From Agapetus fuscipes (lineage: Eukaryota > Arthropoda > Insecta > Trichoptera > Glossosomatidae), in NCBI GenBank assembly GCA_951799405.1, contig OX637353.1, positions 10,726,001 to 10,790,000 on the forward strand: a stretch of DNA of 64,000 nt, read 5' to 3'. Positions 1-10,084 of the stretch are shown one piece after another (position 1 is the first letter of the stretch; each line of letters begins with the position of its first letter). The notes beneath the pieces are model-generated. The model made no database searches and was not told where the DNA came from. It saw only the letters and a program-made list of their open reading frames with translations. A program made the position numbers and the translations under genes.

Positions 1-837
1 TTTTTTAATAGAAAAAAAATCCTACTTAAAAAATGTTCCAACCTCATTGTGTATCTATTAACGCGAATATCTATTACCGTGAGCACAGTACCTACACACT
101 TTAACATCTCTAGTTATAGAAATAGCTGTCACTTTCACATGCAAAATACTTCAACAAATGAAAAAAAAAAAATGAATTCAATCATATTTATGAATTCACA
201 CGTATTTTGAAATGAAATTGTAATTCAAATTGTCTAATAAATTTTCCTTATTCTGTTAGCACATTTAGAAAATGAACAATTGGCTCTTTCTGTGGATTTT
301 TGTTGAATTGACGGACATCTTGACGGTAGGAAGGTCACTGATTGACTAAATTTAGAGTTTTTCAAAATGCGCGCATTAGTGCAATTTATGTTGATCGAGG
401 CATTGCTGTCTCAGTCTATCTAGTGATGTCTGGCTTATGAAAATAAAATGATCTCGGCATCCGGCACACAATTAGCGCGGGAAGTAGGCCTGATAAGGCA
501 CGCCATGTTTCTAGAATATGCTCAACTGAATATATTGTATAGAGTGGAATATATAACCGCCTAACTAGGCAGTGCCAGACAAGAGCTGTGATACAAAGTG
601 ATACCTCAATGTTCGTTGTTGATGCGCGCATTCGAAAACCGAAGCATAATAAAATTTTAATTACTTCTTTACAAACCTTGAGTCTTATACACTACAACGT
701 TTTGTGAAGTAGATCCTTTTCTCTGATTTTTCTTTGTAAACATTTTTGCCTTTTTTTACAGTAGCAAAGACTCGAGTTTGAATGCAGCGCCATTGAAGAA
801 GACGAAGCCTTCATTTTTCAGTACACCTTTTTAAATA
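1..837. other. AT-rich DNA, no gene seen
   Basis: No open frame of convincing length or composition and no repeat family that recurs elsewhere in the window. Short frames on both strands lack recognisable motifs. Confidence 0.5.
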
Positions 838-1034
838 TAAAGCGACAATCGTTGTTATTGTAAGACTGGATGAACCTTTGGTGGCCGGCCTTTGTTAAAA
901 GGATATGAATGTTTTAACCCAGCGAAAAGCATTTTATTTAAAAAATAAATATGAATGGTATATTTTTGTGTTCCGCCGGGATTCCAACTCACAACCTTCC
1001 ATTTACGAGTCCTAAGTGTTACTACGGACCGGTT
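838..1034 (-). mobile_element. SINE-A copy (tRNA-headed SINE)
   Basis: Read on the minus strand it starts ACCGGTCCGTAGT, has a degraded B box (GTTGGAATCC), then CCGGCGGAACACAAAAATATACC and, further on, TTCGCTGGGTTAAAAC and CACCAAAGGTTCATCCAG. The same ordered blocks occur at 22383-22608. The tRNA-like head is too degraded to be a gene. Confidence 0.75.
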
Positions 1035-1111
1035 ACCTTATGAGATTTAAAATTGTTTAAAAAACTATTGATGTAGCTGCGTCCTTTTTATTAATTATGA
1101 AGTCACTATGC

Positions 1112-1245
1112 TAGTGCGTATTTTCAACAATAACATAGCGACTTTATACTGAATGAAAACGACGCCCTTATGTCAATCTAGTGGGTAGTTTTGAAAATCA
1201 GTTAAAAGAAGTCACATAAGCTAACGTTTAAAATACCGGGCCTTA
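1112..1245 (-). mobile_element. MITE M2 copy
   Basis: Inverted ends related to CCCGGTATTTTCAACGTTAG flank about 130 bp; the right end reads CTAACGTTTAAAATACCGGG. The internal blocks (ACCCAC, ATTGACATAA, GCGTCGTTTTC read on the minus strand) match the copy at 49445-49590. Confidence 0.65.
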
Positions 1246-1403
1246 GTCGGCCCAGTAAAACAGCGATGAATCAGCGAACCACAATTGGTCCTCATCACGA
1301 TTGAAGGCTCAGCAAAATCATCGATACAACAAAGATATATATTTTAAGAAGCCTATCCCATGGGCGAACCGGTCGGAAGCTCTAACTCCAACAGATCCCC
1401 GAA

Positions 1404-1850
1404 AGCATCTAATCTAATCTAATCTAAGCTGCAAAGATATATATCATTTAAGATTTATATTAAATGCATTCCCACAAGCAGATATGTATAATTTCGCGCT
1501 AACACATGCCGCATGTGGACCTACAATATAAAAACCCAATCTCAAATGAACATAAGCCTTGCAACTCTTGCCGTCCTTCCCTGAAACAGGGGTGACATTG
1601 GCAAAGTGAACCAATTTTTTTACAGTATGGGTGGTCAGCCGCATAACAACCTATAAGTCAAGGAACATACATGACAAATTACATTTTTAAAATCAATAAA
1701 ATAACAATATATACATTGACATAAAAAACTAAATCACAAAACCAATTTTACTTTAACAAACCCCAGCCGCCAACATCACAGATCAACCGCCATTTCTTTC
1801 TATCCTTACATACTTCTTTCATTTCCTCCAGAGTCATCAACAAAATTAAT
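1404..1850 (-). mobile_element. RTE-2 3' end with ORF remnant
   Basis: On the minus strand the 3' tail is (TTAGA)n at 1406-1428. Upstream is the R1 3' UTR (TTTGCAGCTTAGA, GCATGTGTTAGCGCGAAATT, TTCACTTTGCCAATGTCACC). Further upstream, 1763-1845 translates as LEEMKEVCKDRKKWRLICDV, the C-terminal end typical of RTE-type LINE proteins. The 5' part is missing. This copy helps show that R1 is a LINE 3' UTR. Confidence 0.8.
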
Positions 1851-2104
1851 GTTATAGGAAACGGACACCGAGACGTACGAAACTTGAGGTTATATCATTG
1901 CTTTTAGCGTGAAAGGAGCCATTCATTCTGAAAATTAACTTTATTATGGTATCACGGCGGATTAGACCTGTATCGCAATTAAAATCATAATGGCAGGTAA
2001 TACAGATATCTGTTCGGCGTATTCACCATTCATTAGCCTCAACATACCGCATCCATCTGTCTATCCTTACACACACGCATACTAACGATGAATATACGTA
2101 CTCG

Positions 2105-2200
2105 TATTTACTTACTCTTCTTCTTCAGCTTTTTGTAGTCCAGTGTCCACCCCTGGAAGTACGCCTCCTACAACCTTCTCAATGCATTTCAACCGGTTGC
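2105..2200. repeat. Short dispersed repeat
   Basis: The stretch with CTCTTCTTC, GTAGTCCAGTGTCCAC, CGCCTCCTACAA and TTCTCAATGCATTT recurs at 8838-8935 with the same order of blocks. Phrases of this kind (CCACTCCTGGACATAGGCCTCC-like) are common in insect LINE 3' regions. The family is not identified. Confidence 0.4.
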
Positions 2201-2264
2201 TACGTTCAGTTTTTTTTCAATTCGGTTGTTATGCGAAATATACAAAATGAAGTGCATTTTTAAC

Positions 2265-2610
2265 CTATAATATACTTTGAAAATATAAATTTCATTTGAG
2301 ATTCGTATTAAATGCATTCTCACTAGCAGACACGTATAAGTTCGCGCTTGGACATGCTGCATGTGAACTTGCAACATTAAAACCCAAATCTTAAATGAAC
2401 ATACACACTGCAACTCTGGCCGACCTTTCCTGAAACATAAACATAAGTAAAAATGGCAATTGAAACTTTTTTTTAAAGTATGGATGGTCAGCCTCATACC
2501 GACCTATAAGTCAAGGAACATACACATAAAATTACATTGTTAAAATAAACAAATAATAAGATGTATACATATTTAAAACAAAATAATACAAATTATAATT
2601 TAAAAAAACT
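2265..2610 (-). mobile_element. R1 (RTE-2 3' UTR) copy
   Basis: Minus-strand R1: TATACTTGTGT-type start, then ACATGCAGCATGTCC, CAGGAAAGGTCGGCC and the CTTGACTTATAGG block, extending past that block into ACATAAAATTACATTG as in the longer LINE copy at 1404-1850. The tail is degraded. Confidence 0.75.
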
Positions 2611-2624
2611 CTAGCCCGATGTGT

Positions 2625-2735
2625 GGTTTGGTTTATTTTGTAGGTACACATGCAGCATGTGTAAGCGCGAACGTACATGTTACTTTCATTGAATATGAGT
2701 ATTTATTTGCAATATATCTTTGTAACTTGGAATAT
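2625..2735 (+). mobile_element. R1 3' fragment
   Basis: Plus-strand TTTTGTAGGTACACATGCAGC, GTGTAAGCGCGAAC and ATATCTTTGTAACTTGG match the last third of R1. No 5' part. Confidence 0.6.
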
Positions 2736-2796
2736 ATACCTATTTTGTAGAACGACCTTAAATCGACTACTTGAACCATATTTTGCGTTTATCCAT

Positions 2797-3075
2797 AATC
2801 TATCTATAATCTAAGTTGCAAGGATATATTTATTCAAAGCTCTCAGATGTACCTATGCCCACAAACAAACACGCGTAGTTCGCGCTTACAAATGCTGAAT
2901 GTATACTTACAAATAAAATCCAAACCTCAAATGAACATAAGTCCTGTAACTCTTGCCGACATTCCCTGAAACAGGGGTGACATTGGCAAAGTGAACCATT
3001 GTTTACAGTATGGGTGGTCAACCTCATACCAACCTATAAGTCAAGGAATACGAGTAATAAATAACATTTAAGTAT
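2797..3075 (-). mobile_element. R1 (RTE-2 3' UTR) copy
   Basis: Minus-strand R1 from a weak AATCTAAG tail to CTTGACTTATAGG. It includes the diagnostic GTTCACTTTGCCAATGTCAC and CTGTTTCAGGGAATGTCGGC blocks. Confidence 0.8.
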
Positions 3076-3511
3076 AAAAAAAAAACAACAAAACCTTAAA
3101 AATAAATCTATACAAAAAAAATATATCCTTATAAACCTAATATTATCTTTATCCTATTCTAATAAACTACCGAAAGATTTCGGGTAAGCTCAAACTTATA
3201 ATTCACGCATATTAAACTTGATATCAATTTAAAGTGCACGTTGCAAATAGCCGTGTAATTGAGTTTAGTTTCTGCATGAAAGCATTCCAGAACAATGGAC
3301 CACACGCGCGTCTTGCCGTACTTTACTTCTGCATTGTTCAGAGATCGCATTCCTATCAGAAGGATAAAAGCGCTGATAAGAAAAACGCATTGTTTACTTA
3401 AAAATATAATAATAAGCGGATATAAAAGTAATTGTAGGTAAAATAAGGTATATTTTTTGCTATCTCTGAAGAGAATATTAAAAATATAAGAACAGTACGC
3501 CAAGAACAAAA
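3076..3511. other. No gene seen
   Basis: AT-rich sequence. A 116-codon minus-strand frame (3159-3509) is hydrophobic, low in complexity and without motifs; I take it as chance. Confidence 0.4.
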
Positions 3512-3841
3512 CGCAATTAAGCTACACATATCTATAGTGTAACTCCTTGACGCGTTATCCCCGAAGAGGTCGCATGTGGTGAGTTGAACCTATTTAATTT
3601 TACTGATAAGGGAGACGGCCTTACGCCAACCACTTCATTTGAAATGTGGGTTTCCCAGCTTAGGCTGGTACCTACTCATTTCTTGTGTAGGCTGGTTAAA
3701 CCTTGCCGGTATTTTTATTTTTGGGATTTGAAATAAACACCGAAACGGGAAGTCATTTCTGGCATCCTCGGTGAGATTCGAACCCGAGCTCACGGCATGA
3801 AATGCAAGCACTCTACCAACTGAGCTATCGACCGGACCGGA
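3512..3841 (-). mobile_element. SINE-B, near full length
   Basis: Minus strand: tRNA-like head with A box TAGCTCAGTTGG and B box GGTTCGAATCTC, then the SINE-B body (CCCGTTTCGGTGTTTATTTC, ACCGGCAAGGTTTA, AAGTGGTTGGCGTAAGGCCG) and the end GTTACACTATAG-AGCTTAATTGC. About 330 bp. The spacing of the two boxes fits a pol III promoter; the body is not tRNA, so this is a SINE and not a tRNA gene. Confidence 0.85.
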
Positions 3842-3920
3842 ACACAACATGGCGTTAATTCCTTTCCTCTGCGTACATCAAAGAGGTAAATAAAAAACTA
3901 AATATCTCACAAGGAGTAAG

Positions 3921-4080
3921 TGTACCTGTACCTCTGTAGCCATTCCGCTAAGGGTGGCCAGAGCCTCTACAGATTTGCTTCCATGTTTTCCTATACATGC
4001 ATACCTTTTTCAGTTCATTCATATCCATCACCTATTTCATGTAGTCATCCTACTTTTATATTCGCTTTGTACTATAAATT
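3921..4080 (-). mobile_element. RTE-1 3' fragment
   Basis: Minus strand ends with GGCCACCCTTAGCGGAATGG followed by short TACAGG repeats, the conserved RTE-1 terminus. The upstream part matches the codons for the MDMKEL/EVC region of the full copy at 59.6 kb, with many substitutions. Confidence 0.7.
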
Positions 4081-4317
4081 GAAGACTACAGGACAGAAGA
4101 GCAAGGAATGCCAGTTGAAGATAATTATGAGTAAATCAATATTTGAATTTTTAGATCGGAAATATCGCCATAAGCTGTGACAGCGACTGTTGTTGCATTG
4201 CAAATTTTGCAGAGCCTTAGATACATACAGAAGCTACTAGATTTAACTTTTTTTCTTACGAACTTTTTTTTTTCGCTGACATTCTTGGTCTGCAATTGTA
4301 GTCTGGATAAATTATAT

Positions 4318-4370
4318 ATTAAGCACTAAGTCAGCCTCATTCCATCTTATAAGTCAAGGAATATATCCTG
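4318..4370 (-). mobile_element. R1 scrap
   Basis: Only the 5' block of R1 (TCCTTGACTTATAAG and GAGGCTGACTTAG, minus strand) remains. Confidence 0.5.
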
Positions 4371-4589
4371 CGCAAATACATCGGAAGCGCTATCCTGCTA
4401 AATTCCGAGATAGCGTAGGTACTGTGATTTTTTATCTATTTATTTCGCAAGCGCCAGCAAGCTCTTGGATTGATATCCAAAGTGTAAGGAATTAAGCAGA
4501 ATAGCGCTACAGGATACCATAATGCAGTATAGAAAGCTCTCTGTGGTCGCTGTCCCTATTAGAGCTCATTATTTCGCTAGTAAAGTTTA

Positions 4590-4765
4590 TCTTGTGCGGC
4601 CGCAGAGAGATGTTTCATACAACACCAATAATAATCGGTGCATTATTAAAGCAGCGCAGAGTGCGCCTCCCATCTCGTGGGCCGTCTCTTTACCTCGGTG
4701 CCACGACAAATCGGTCACAGGTAAGTCGTCCACAGACAGCTCGGTCATGGAAAAATCGGTCTCAT
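4590..4765 (+). repeat. Degenerate 13-bp periodic repeat, arm 1
   Basis: Units of the form ACNNNTCGGTCACAG recur about every 12-14 bp at 4700-4765. They are preceded by a unique core (GAGTGCGCCTCCCATCTCGT). The same core flanked by the inverted array occurs at 6049-6250, so this may be one end of an inverted-repeat element. Confidence 0.55.
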
Positions 4766-5090
4766 GACAGTTTATCCTGAATTCGTACTGAATGCAGCGG
4801 CAAGACTAATACACGGCGCTTCAAAATTTTGCCACATTACGCCGCACCTGAAGTCCCTTCACTGGCTGAAGATTCATAAACAGGTCCAGTACAAGATAGG
4901 CTTGCTGGTCTTCAAGAGCCTGCGCGGGACCGACCCGCAATATTTACAAAATATGGTAGCTCCAGCCACCACAAGCAGCAGAACAGCAACACTGCGATCA
5001 GCAGCATCATGTCGCAGTCGGATAGTTTCCAAGAAAGGAAAAGAAGACCGTTTTTGGAGATCGAGCCTTCAAGGTGGCTGCTCCTAACTA
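4766..5090 (+). pseudogene. CR1-type LINE C-terminal relic
   Basis: Translation from 4777 reads EFVLNAAARLIHGASKFCHI, then LKSLHWLKIHKQVQYKIGLL, FKSLRGTDPQYL and TATLRSAASC. This is the well-known region after the RT domain of CR1/L2-like elements (N-A-A-R-L, L-HWL, R-LRSA). A frameshift near 5055 moves the expected GDRAFKVAAPN into another frame. No RT core is present. Related C-terminal codons occur on the minus strand at 16478-16700. Confidence 0.8.
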
Positions 5091-5148
5091 AAAACTACAA
5101 TGAATTAAAACTGTAGCTATTATACAGATTTTTTGGAGAGCGAGATCC

Positions 5149-5355
5149 TTGACTTATAGGTTGGTATGAGGCTGACCACCCATACTGTAAAAAATGACTC
5201 ACTTTGCCAATGTCACTCCTGTGTCAGGGATGGTCGTCCTAAGTTATAGGGTTTATGTTCTGAGGTTTGGATTTTATTTGTAAGCACACATTCAGCATTT
5301 GTAAGCGCGAACTACACGTGTTTGTTTTTGGGCATTATAGAGATTATAGAGCTTT
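5149..5355 (+). mobile_element. R1 (RTE-2 3' UTR) copy
   Basis: Plus strand from TCCTTGACTTATAGGTTGG through GCTGACCACCCATACTG, CTTTGCCAATGTCAC and TTGTAAGCGCGAAC. It stops short of a TTAGA tail. Confidence 0.8.
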
Positions 5356-5390
5356 CTTTATTGGACTGGTTTTAGGACTTATATTGTATG

Positions 5391-5424
5391 TGACCGAAAT
5401 ATCGTTGACCGAACAGTCTTGTCT
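5391..5424 (+). repeat. 13-bp periodic repeat remnant
   Basis: TGTGACCGAAATATCG and TTGACCGAACAGTC are the same units as at 4700-4765 and 6049-6215. They end exactly where the RTE-1 tail begins, so the LINE probably landed in this array. Confidence 0.45.
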
Positions 5425-6048
5425 TGTCTTGTCTTGTATCCTGCCGCCATTCCTCTAGGGGTGGCCAGTACCTCCACATAAGTGCCTCCACTTGACTCTG
5501 TCCCTGCATACTTCTTTCATCTCATCTAATTTCATCACTCTTTTCATGCATGCTCTTCTCTTGTTTCCACTCTGTAAATTCCATTCATTCGCAATCTCAC
5601 TTATCTGATCAATCCATTCTTTTCTAGGTCTTCCCCTTCCACGCTTACCTATTACATTCCCTTTATACACTCTTTTTGTCAGTCGGTCTTCATTCATCCT
5701 TTCAATATGTCCAAACCATCGCATCACACTTCTTTGAACTTTCACTTTCACGCTTTCTTTTACTCCGCATTCATTCAGAACCCATTCCTTTCTCACTCTA
5801 TCTTTCAGTGTTTTTCCTGTCATACTTCTTAAATGAGCCATTTCTACGGTGCATACCTTATTTACTTCTCTTTCATTCACCGTCCATGACTCGCTTCCAT
5901 ACATCAGGGTCGGCAACAATATACAATTGTGTACCGCCATTTTCATTTTCTTTGGTATCCTTTTATTCTTCGCTATTCTACCAAACGCTCCTATCACGCA
6001 TCTTCCTTTGCTGGCACGCTTCTCTAATTCCTTCGTCATCTTATATAA
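5425..6048 (-). pseudogene. RTE-1 relative, 5'-truncated, C-terminal 200 codons
   Basis: Minus-strand frame of about 200 codons without stops. Motifs in order: GRIAKNKRI, LPTLMYGSESWTVNEREVNK, HLRSMTGKTL, RSVMRWFGHIERM, GKRGRGRPRKEW, MKEVCRDRVKW. This is the conserved region after the RT in RTE-clade LINEs, usually the end of the single large ORF. The endonuclease and RT are absent, as expected for 5' truncation. The tail is (ACAAG)n at 5423-5441, unlike the (TTACAG)n tail of the 59.7 kb copy, so this is a sister family. The open frame suggests a fairly recent insertion. Confidence 0.85.
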
Positions 6049-6250
6049 GTCGTGTGACCAAATTGTCCGTGACAGATACATCTGTGTATCTGTGGCTGAG
6101 AAGTCTGTGATCGAAATGTTGTGCGAACGAACTGTCGTGTGACTGATTTGTCAATGGATGAGCTGTCTGTGGACGAGTTATCTTTCCCCAATTTGTCGTG
6201 GCACGTATTAAAGCGTCATAGAGTGCGCCTCCCACATCGTGGGCCCTCTC
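6049..6250 (-). repeat. 13-bp periodic repeat, arm 2
   Basis: Array of GTGACCNAANTGTC-like units at 6049-6205, then TCGTGGCACG and the core GAGTGCGCCTCCCA. Order and orientation are the inverse of 4590-4765, hence an inverted pair separated by later insertions. Confidence 0.55.
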
Positions 6251-6464
6251 TTTACCTCACCCACAGAACAATCTGCATCAATACTGCATGCTGCAAGTTA
6301 TAGTTGGGCTGTATACTTGCATATGCATGCATAATATTGTCTAGCGTATGCACAATATGCAAAATAAAACAGGAGTAAATTATTAGAAGGATATCAGTCT
6401 TTTTCATCGTTATTTTTTGTTCTCTTTGTAACCTGTAAAGCTTTATTGAGTATCTATCTATAAC

Positions 6465-6685
6465 TTTACTTTTACTTTCTTCGGCTCATAAGCCTTGAAG
6501 GCTCAGGGCCTCCCGCACCACAATCCTCCAGGACTCTCTGTCTTGTGCTGCTTCCCTCCATGGCCCCCTCACTCCCAGAACTTCGGCGTCGGCTTCAACG
6601 TTGTCTTTCATACCGGATACGCCACCTGTCATCTTCAAATACAAGTCCGAGAATGCGACGAAGCATTTTGTTCTCAAAGACCTGG
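6465..6685 (-). pseudogene. LINE-3 C-terminal fragment
   Basis: Minus strand reads DNVEADAEVLGVRGPWREAA, QDRESWRIVVREALSLQG, then stop and a tail with AAGTA units. The W-x-x-A-A-Q-D-R-x-x-W pattern is the extreme C-terminus of RTE-like LINEs. The same codons occur at 24625-24812 and 29835-29998. Confidence 0.7.
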
Positions 6686-6715
6686 AGATATATGTATCTC
6701 TTAGTCTATAACCTA

Positions 6716-6897
6716 TAATTTAAACTGCAAAGATACGAGTATATAAACATTACAATTCATATTAAGTGCAGTCCCACAAGTAGACACATAAGCCCTGCAG
6801 ATTTTGACGACTTTCTCTGAAACAGGTGTGATATTGGCAAAGTGAACCATTTTTTACAGTATGAGTGATCAGTTTCATACCAATCTATAAATAAAGA
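6716..6897 (-). mobile_element. R1 copy, internally shortened
   Basis: Minus-strand R1 with about 70 bp missing between the GTGTCTACTTGTGGGA block and GCAGGGCTTATG. Confidence 0.65.
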
Positions 6898-6961
6898 GAT
6901 ACCATATGAGTACCTATCATTAGACTAAAAAATATATCAATCATTAACGTAATGTTACGAG

Positions 6962-7145
6962 TATAATCTAAATCTAAGCTGCAAAGATATGTATCATTTG
7001 AGATTCATATTAAATGCATTCCCACAAGCAGACACGCATAATTTCGCGCTCACACATGCCGCATGTGGACCTACAATATAAAAAACCCAATCTCAAATGA
7101 ACATAAGCCCTTCAACTCTTGCCGACCTTCCCTGAAACAGGGGTA
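6962..7145 (-). mobile_element. R1 copy, 5'-truncated
   Basis: Starts with a short tail (AATCTAAATCTAAG) and runs to CTGTTTCAGGGAAGGTCGGC, where similarity stops. It is close in sequence to the copies at 17850 and 36074. Confidence 0.75.
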
Positions 7146-7416
7146 TAGTAGATGGGAAATTGTTTAAACGCAAAAAAATGCTATATCCGTTTCAACTTAC
7201 ATAAACGCGAAACGTCGCTTCTTAGAAAGAGAACAAAAAAGCTCCCAGCGTGACTTCACTCTAAACAGAGAAGCAAGGATAAAGCAATGCAATGGAGGCC
7301 ACCCTGCAGGTTTTCTGCTTAAAACCTGTTATTTTAATTTAATGATTTAATTGACACCAAATGTAGGTATTTATCGATAATATTTTATTTAAAAAACTCA
7401 ATATTTGTGACCATTC
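7146..7416. other. No feature recognised
   Basis: Non-repetitive DNA. A GCGAAACGTCGC phrase at about 7207 recalls the hammerhead-type elements, but no stems can be drawn. Confidence 0.4.
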
Positions 7417-7515
7417 TGCTCCTGAAGATGCCTCATTAGGCGAAAATGTTCGAGCACAAGAAAATAAATAAATATGTGAATTAAAACTCTGTTTTTATCC
7501 ATTTGAATTTTTAAA
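7417..7515 (+). ncRNA. Hammerhead-like small element
   Basis: Stem I strands TGCTC (7417-7421) and GAGCA (7452-7456), core CTGAAGA (7422-7428), stem II GCCT/AGGC (7430-7441), GAAA (7442-7445) and cleavage-site candidate TTC before the second stem I strand. The hammerhead core allows any base at position 7, so CTGAAGA fits. It is followed by an A-rich 3' part (GAATTAAAACT, ATCCATTTGAATTTT) shared with the copies at 35.7 and 43.2 kb. No target duplication was found here. Confidence 0.6.
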
Positions 7516-7684
7516 TAATTAAAATGTTTGTGTTTGCTAGGACTGGGTTAACAATTGTGCATTTTTCCTTGCCGATTCCAGTTTCTAGTCCACTTAATTT
7601 TTCGTGCTATCAGTGATGAATGATTTTTATGATAATCTGTTCTTTTCAATGGTTTCTACCATGTGTTCTACCATGAAAATAAGT

Positions 7685-8395
7685 AGCTTTTTTAAGGAAT
7701 CCTGTGCGGGAATTTCCCTAGATTTTAGAGACTCTAACGGGGCTATTCTTAGACATTTTAGTCGTCCGTTGAGCTCACGCTTTGACAAACTAATGATGCA
7801 TTTGTATGAAGACCTGTAAATCCAAGATGGGCGCAAGTGAACAGATGATTAGTCTTTATACAAATATTACAAAATTCAGTAAGTAAGATTGACCGTGGTG
7901 ATGAAACTTCCAGCCCAGGCATCATTAGTTTGTCAAAGCGTGCGCTCAACCGACGACTAAAATGTCTAAGAATAGCCCCGTAAGGATTAATGACACTTGT
8001 TGTGCCGCAGAGGTGTTGGTGATGTGGCGGTTGATGTCCTGATCCTTTGTAACAGGCCTGTTAACTGCGTAGTGTTGTGCTGTGTGTTGCGTCGGCTTTG
8101 TTTTGAGACACTAAAAGAAAGTGTCGATTGAAATTTGTTTTTAATAGGAATAGTTTTAATTGGTCTGGGAACACAGAAACCGGTAACTCGTTCCATAAGC
8201 GGGCAGTTTGGTAAATGAGTCGTGAAAACACCAAGTTCTCATAGTTTTTATATCGACTGCAAAGGGTTAAATGTGAGCCGTTCTACGAGTTGTCCTTGAT
8301 GTGACGAGAGAAGGAGGTATAAGTGAGGATATTCCATCAGAACAGACGCCATTATAGTAACTGTAGAAAAGACTGATCATTCTTCATGCCCTGAA
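7685..8395 (-). pseudogene. Jockey/CR1-like LINE 3' end (Jockey-like)
   Basis: Minus strand codes GISSLIPPSLVTSRTTRRTA, a pattern with T-R-R-x, and after a frameshift TARLWNELPVSVFP, the conserved C-terminal end of Jockey/CR1-group RT proteins. Several stops and shifts. The 3' UTR (AACACCTCTGCGGCAC, CAAGTGTCAT) is split by MITE M1 at 7738-7980. A second copy lies at 12778-13285. Confidence 0.75.
7738..7980. mobile_element. MITE M1, Harbinger-type target site
   Basis: About 58-bp terminal inverted repeats: CGGGGCTATTCTTAGACATT at the left, its complement at the right. Length 243 bp. Flanked by TAA at 7735-7737 and 7981-7983. A 3-bp TWA target is the mark of PIF/Harbinger elements. The unoccupied paralogous site at 12823-12850 (GACTCTAAAGG..TATGACACTTG) confirms both boundaries. 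Confidence 0.85.
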
Positions 8396-8404
8396 CTTGC
8401 CCCA

Positions 8405-8480
8405 TGTAATTTTTTTGGGGACAGTGCTGCAAGAAGTTGCACTTTATGTTATATGTACAGCTTAGTTGCGATGCATATGT
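8405..8480 (+). mobile_element. SINE-B 3' scrap
   Basis: GCAAGAAGTTGCACTTTATG and CAGCTTAGTTGCGATGC match the last 60 bp of SINE-B. A similar scrap lies at 9960-10015. Confidence 0.5.
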
Positions 8481-9959
8481 AACAGCTATTCACAAATCTT
8501 AGCAAATTTTGAAAAGTTCAACTCAACACGTAGGTAATTATTGCATGTTCATACACAAAGTGACGTTTTTATTCAATCCGCACTTTATATTCTTATGCAG
8601 GTGCATATTATTCTGTTTTCATGTAAGTCCTGCGTTTACTTATTAGACATTTCCTTGTATGGAGGTACACACATTCACACATGCACACCTCATATAGGGT
8701 ACATCGTTATTGAATAGAAACTAGATTGTTGGTAAACAATAATATTATACAACAATTGTGTTGTGCATATAACGATAGATCTGGGTAATGCATATTGATG
8801 TAAATCATGAGATATGTTTGATGAAATGCAAGATGAATATACTCTCTTATTCTTCTCCCTCAGTCTTTCTCAGTCCACTCGAAGACGTAGACCTCCTACA
8901 ATCTTCTCCATGCATTTGAGTTGGCTGCTGTGTTAAGCCCTAATTTGATTACGAAGTCACAACGTTTGCCAGATGGATTGGTGACGAGTAGCCCCAAAGA
9001 TTAACTAAAAAAACCGTATGACCGAGGAGTTTTGAATTTTTACACCAGTCTAAGCTCACCAAAGCATTACAGGTTCAATGGATAAATTTAATTGGAAAAG
9101 AATTAAGTAAAATAATTCAATAAATAAATAAAAACAGGAAAGAGCCTACAAACTCAGTTCTTTCCCACGTCAGCAGAAAGAGTATTCATTGCTATAATCT
9201 AAGTTGCATAATCGTTGCATCACAATATTTTGTGTGAAAATAAAGCAATGTTTTTAATCAAAAATTAGTTTTTTTTAAAAAACATAAATAAATTAACATT
9301 CAGTTAAATTTTATTGGAGCCATCATTAGCACTTCAGTAAGTTCAAATGAGTTATTTGATATGAATGCGAGAAAATATTTATTCTGAAAATATATATTTG
9401 CCTATACCCTATGCACGCAACTGCTTTCAATAATTTTTTTGTTACGCCGATGGCTGCCGCAATGCTAAGGGCATTGGTGTAAAAATCAACATAAATAGAT
9501 AAATGCAAATTATTCACAATGATGCGATATTATTCTCGTGAGAATTGCTGTCATTATAAAAGCAAACATCTTTGCTGGTTTTTGAAATTGTATAACTATG
9601 TTGTTTATCCCATATATTACATGTATAACTGTTTGTTTGTCTAATAAAAAAATAAAAATAATAAACATTTGCACCAGAAAAATCAGTTTTAGCTCCAATT
9701 CAATTAATTCATTACCATACTTTACTTCCTTCGGTAATTATTCTACGAACTACGTGAAAAATCGTTTTTTGGCCTTAGAAACAGGCCAGATTATTCTTAA
9801 CGTAATATATTTACAATTTATTAATTATTTTACTTGGTGATTGTTTTTTTTTTATGTAGTTAAATGTAATTAATTATTTGTGTTCCTTGACTAGTTGCTC
9901 GAGTAGTTGGCCCCTTGCCTTTGAAAATAAATAAATTCTATCATGTAACTTTAGAGACT
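8481..9959. other. Mostly unassigned AT-rich DNA
   Basis: A short dispersed repeat at 8838-8935 is shared with 2105-2200. Frames at 9326-9840 are short and very AT-rich with no motifs; I do not call them genes. Confidence 0.4.
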
Positions 9960-10015
9960 TTGCGGTAAGAAGTTGCACTATATCTACAACTTAGTTGAGT
10001 TGCGTATGTAACAGT
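9960..10015 (+). mobile_element. SINE-B 3' scrap
   Basis: GCGGTAAGAAGTTGCACTAT and CTTAGTTGAGTTGCG are the SINE-B end. Confidence 0.45.
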
Positions 10016-10084
10016 TATTCATATTTCTAAGCTTTATTTCCGTGGACCAATTGACTTTTACTCGTAGACGCTGAAAAAATGTAT

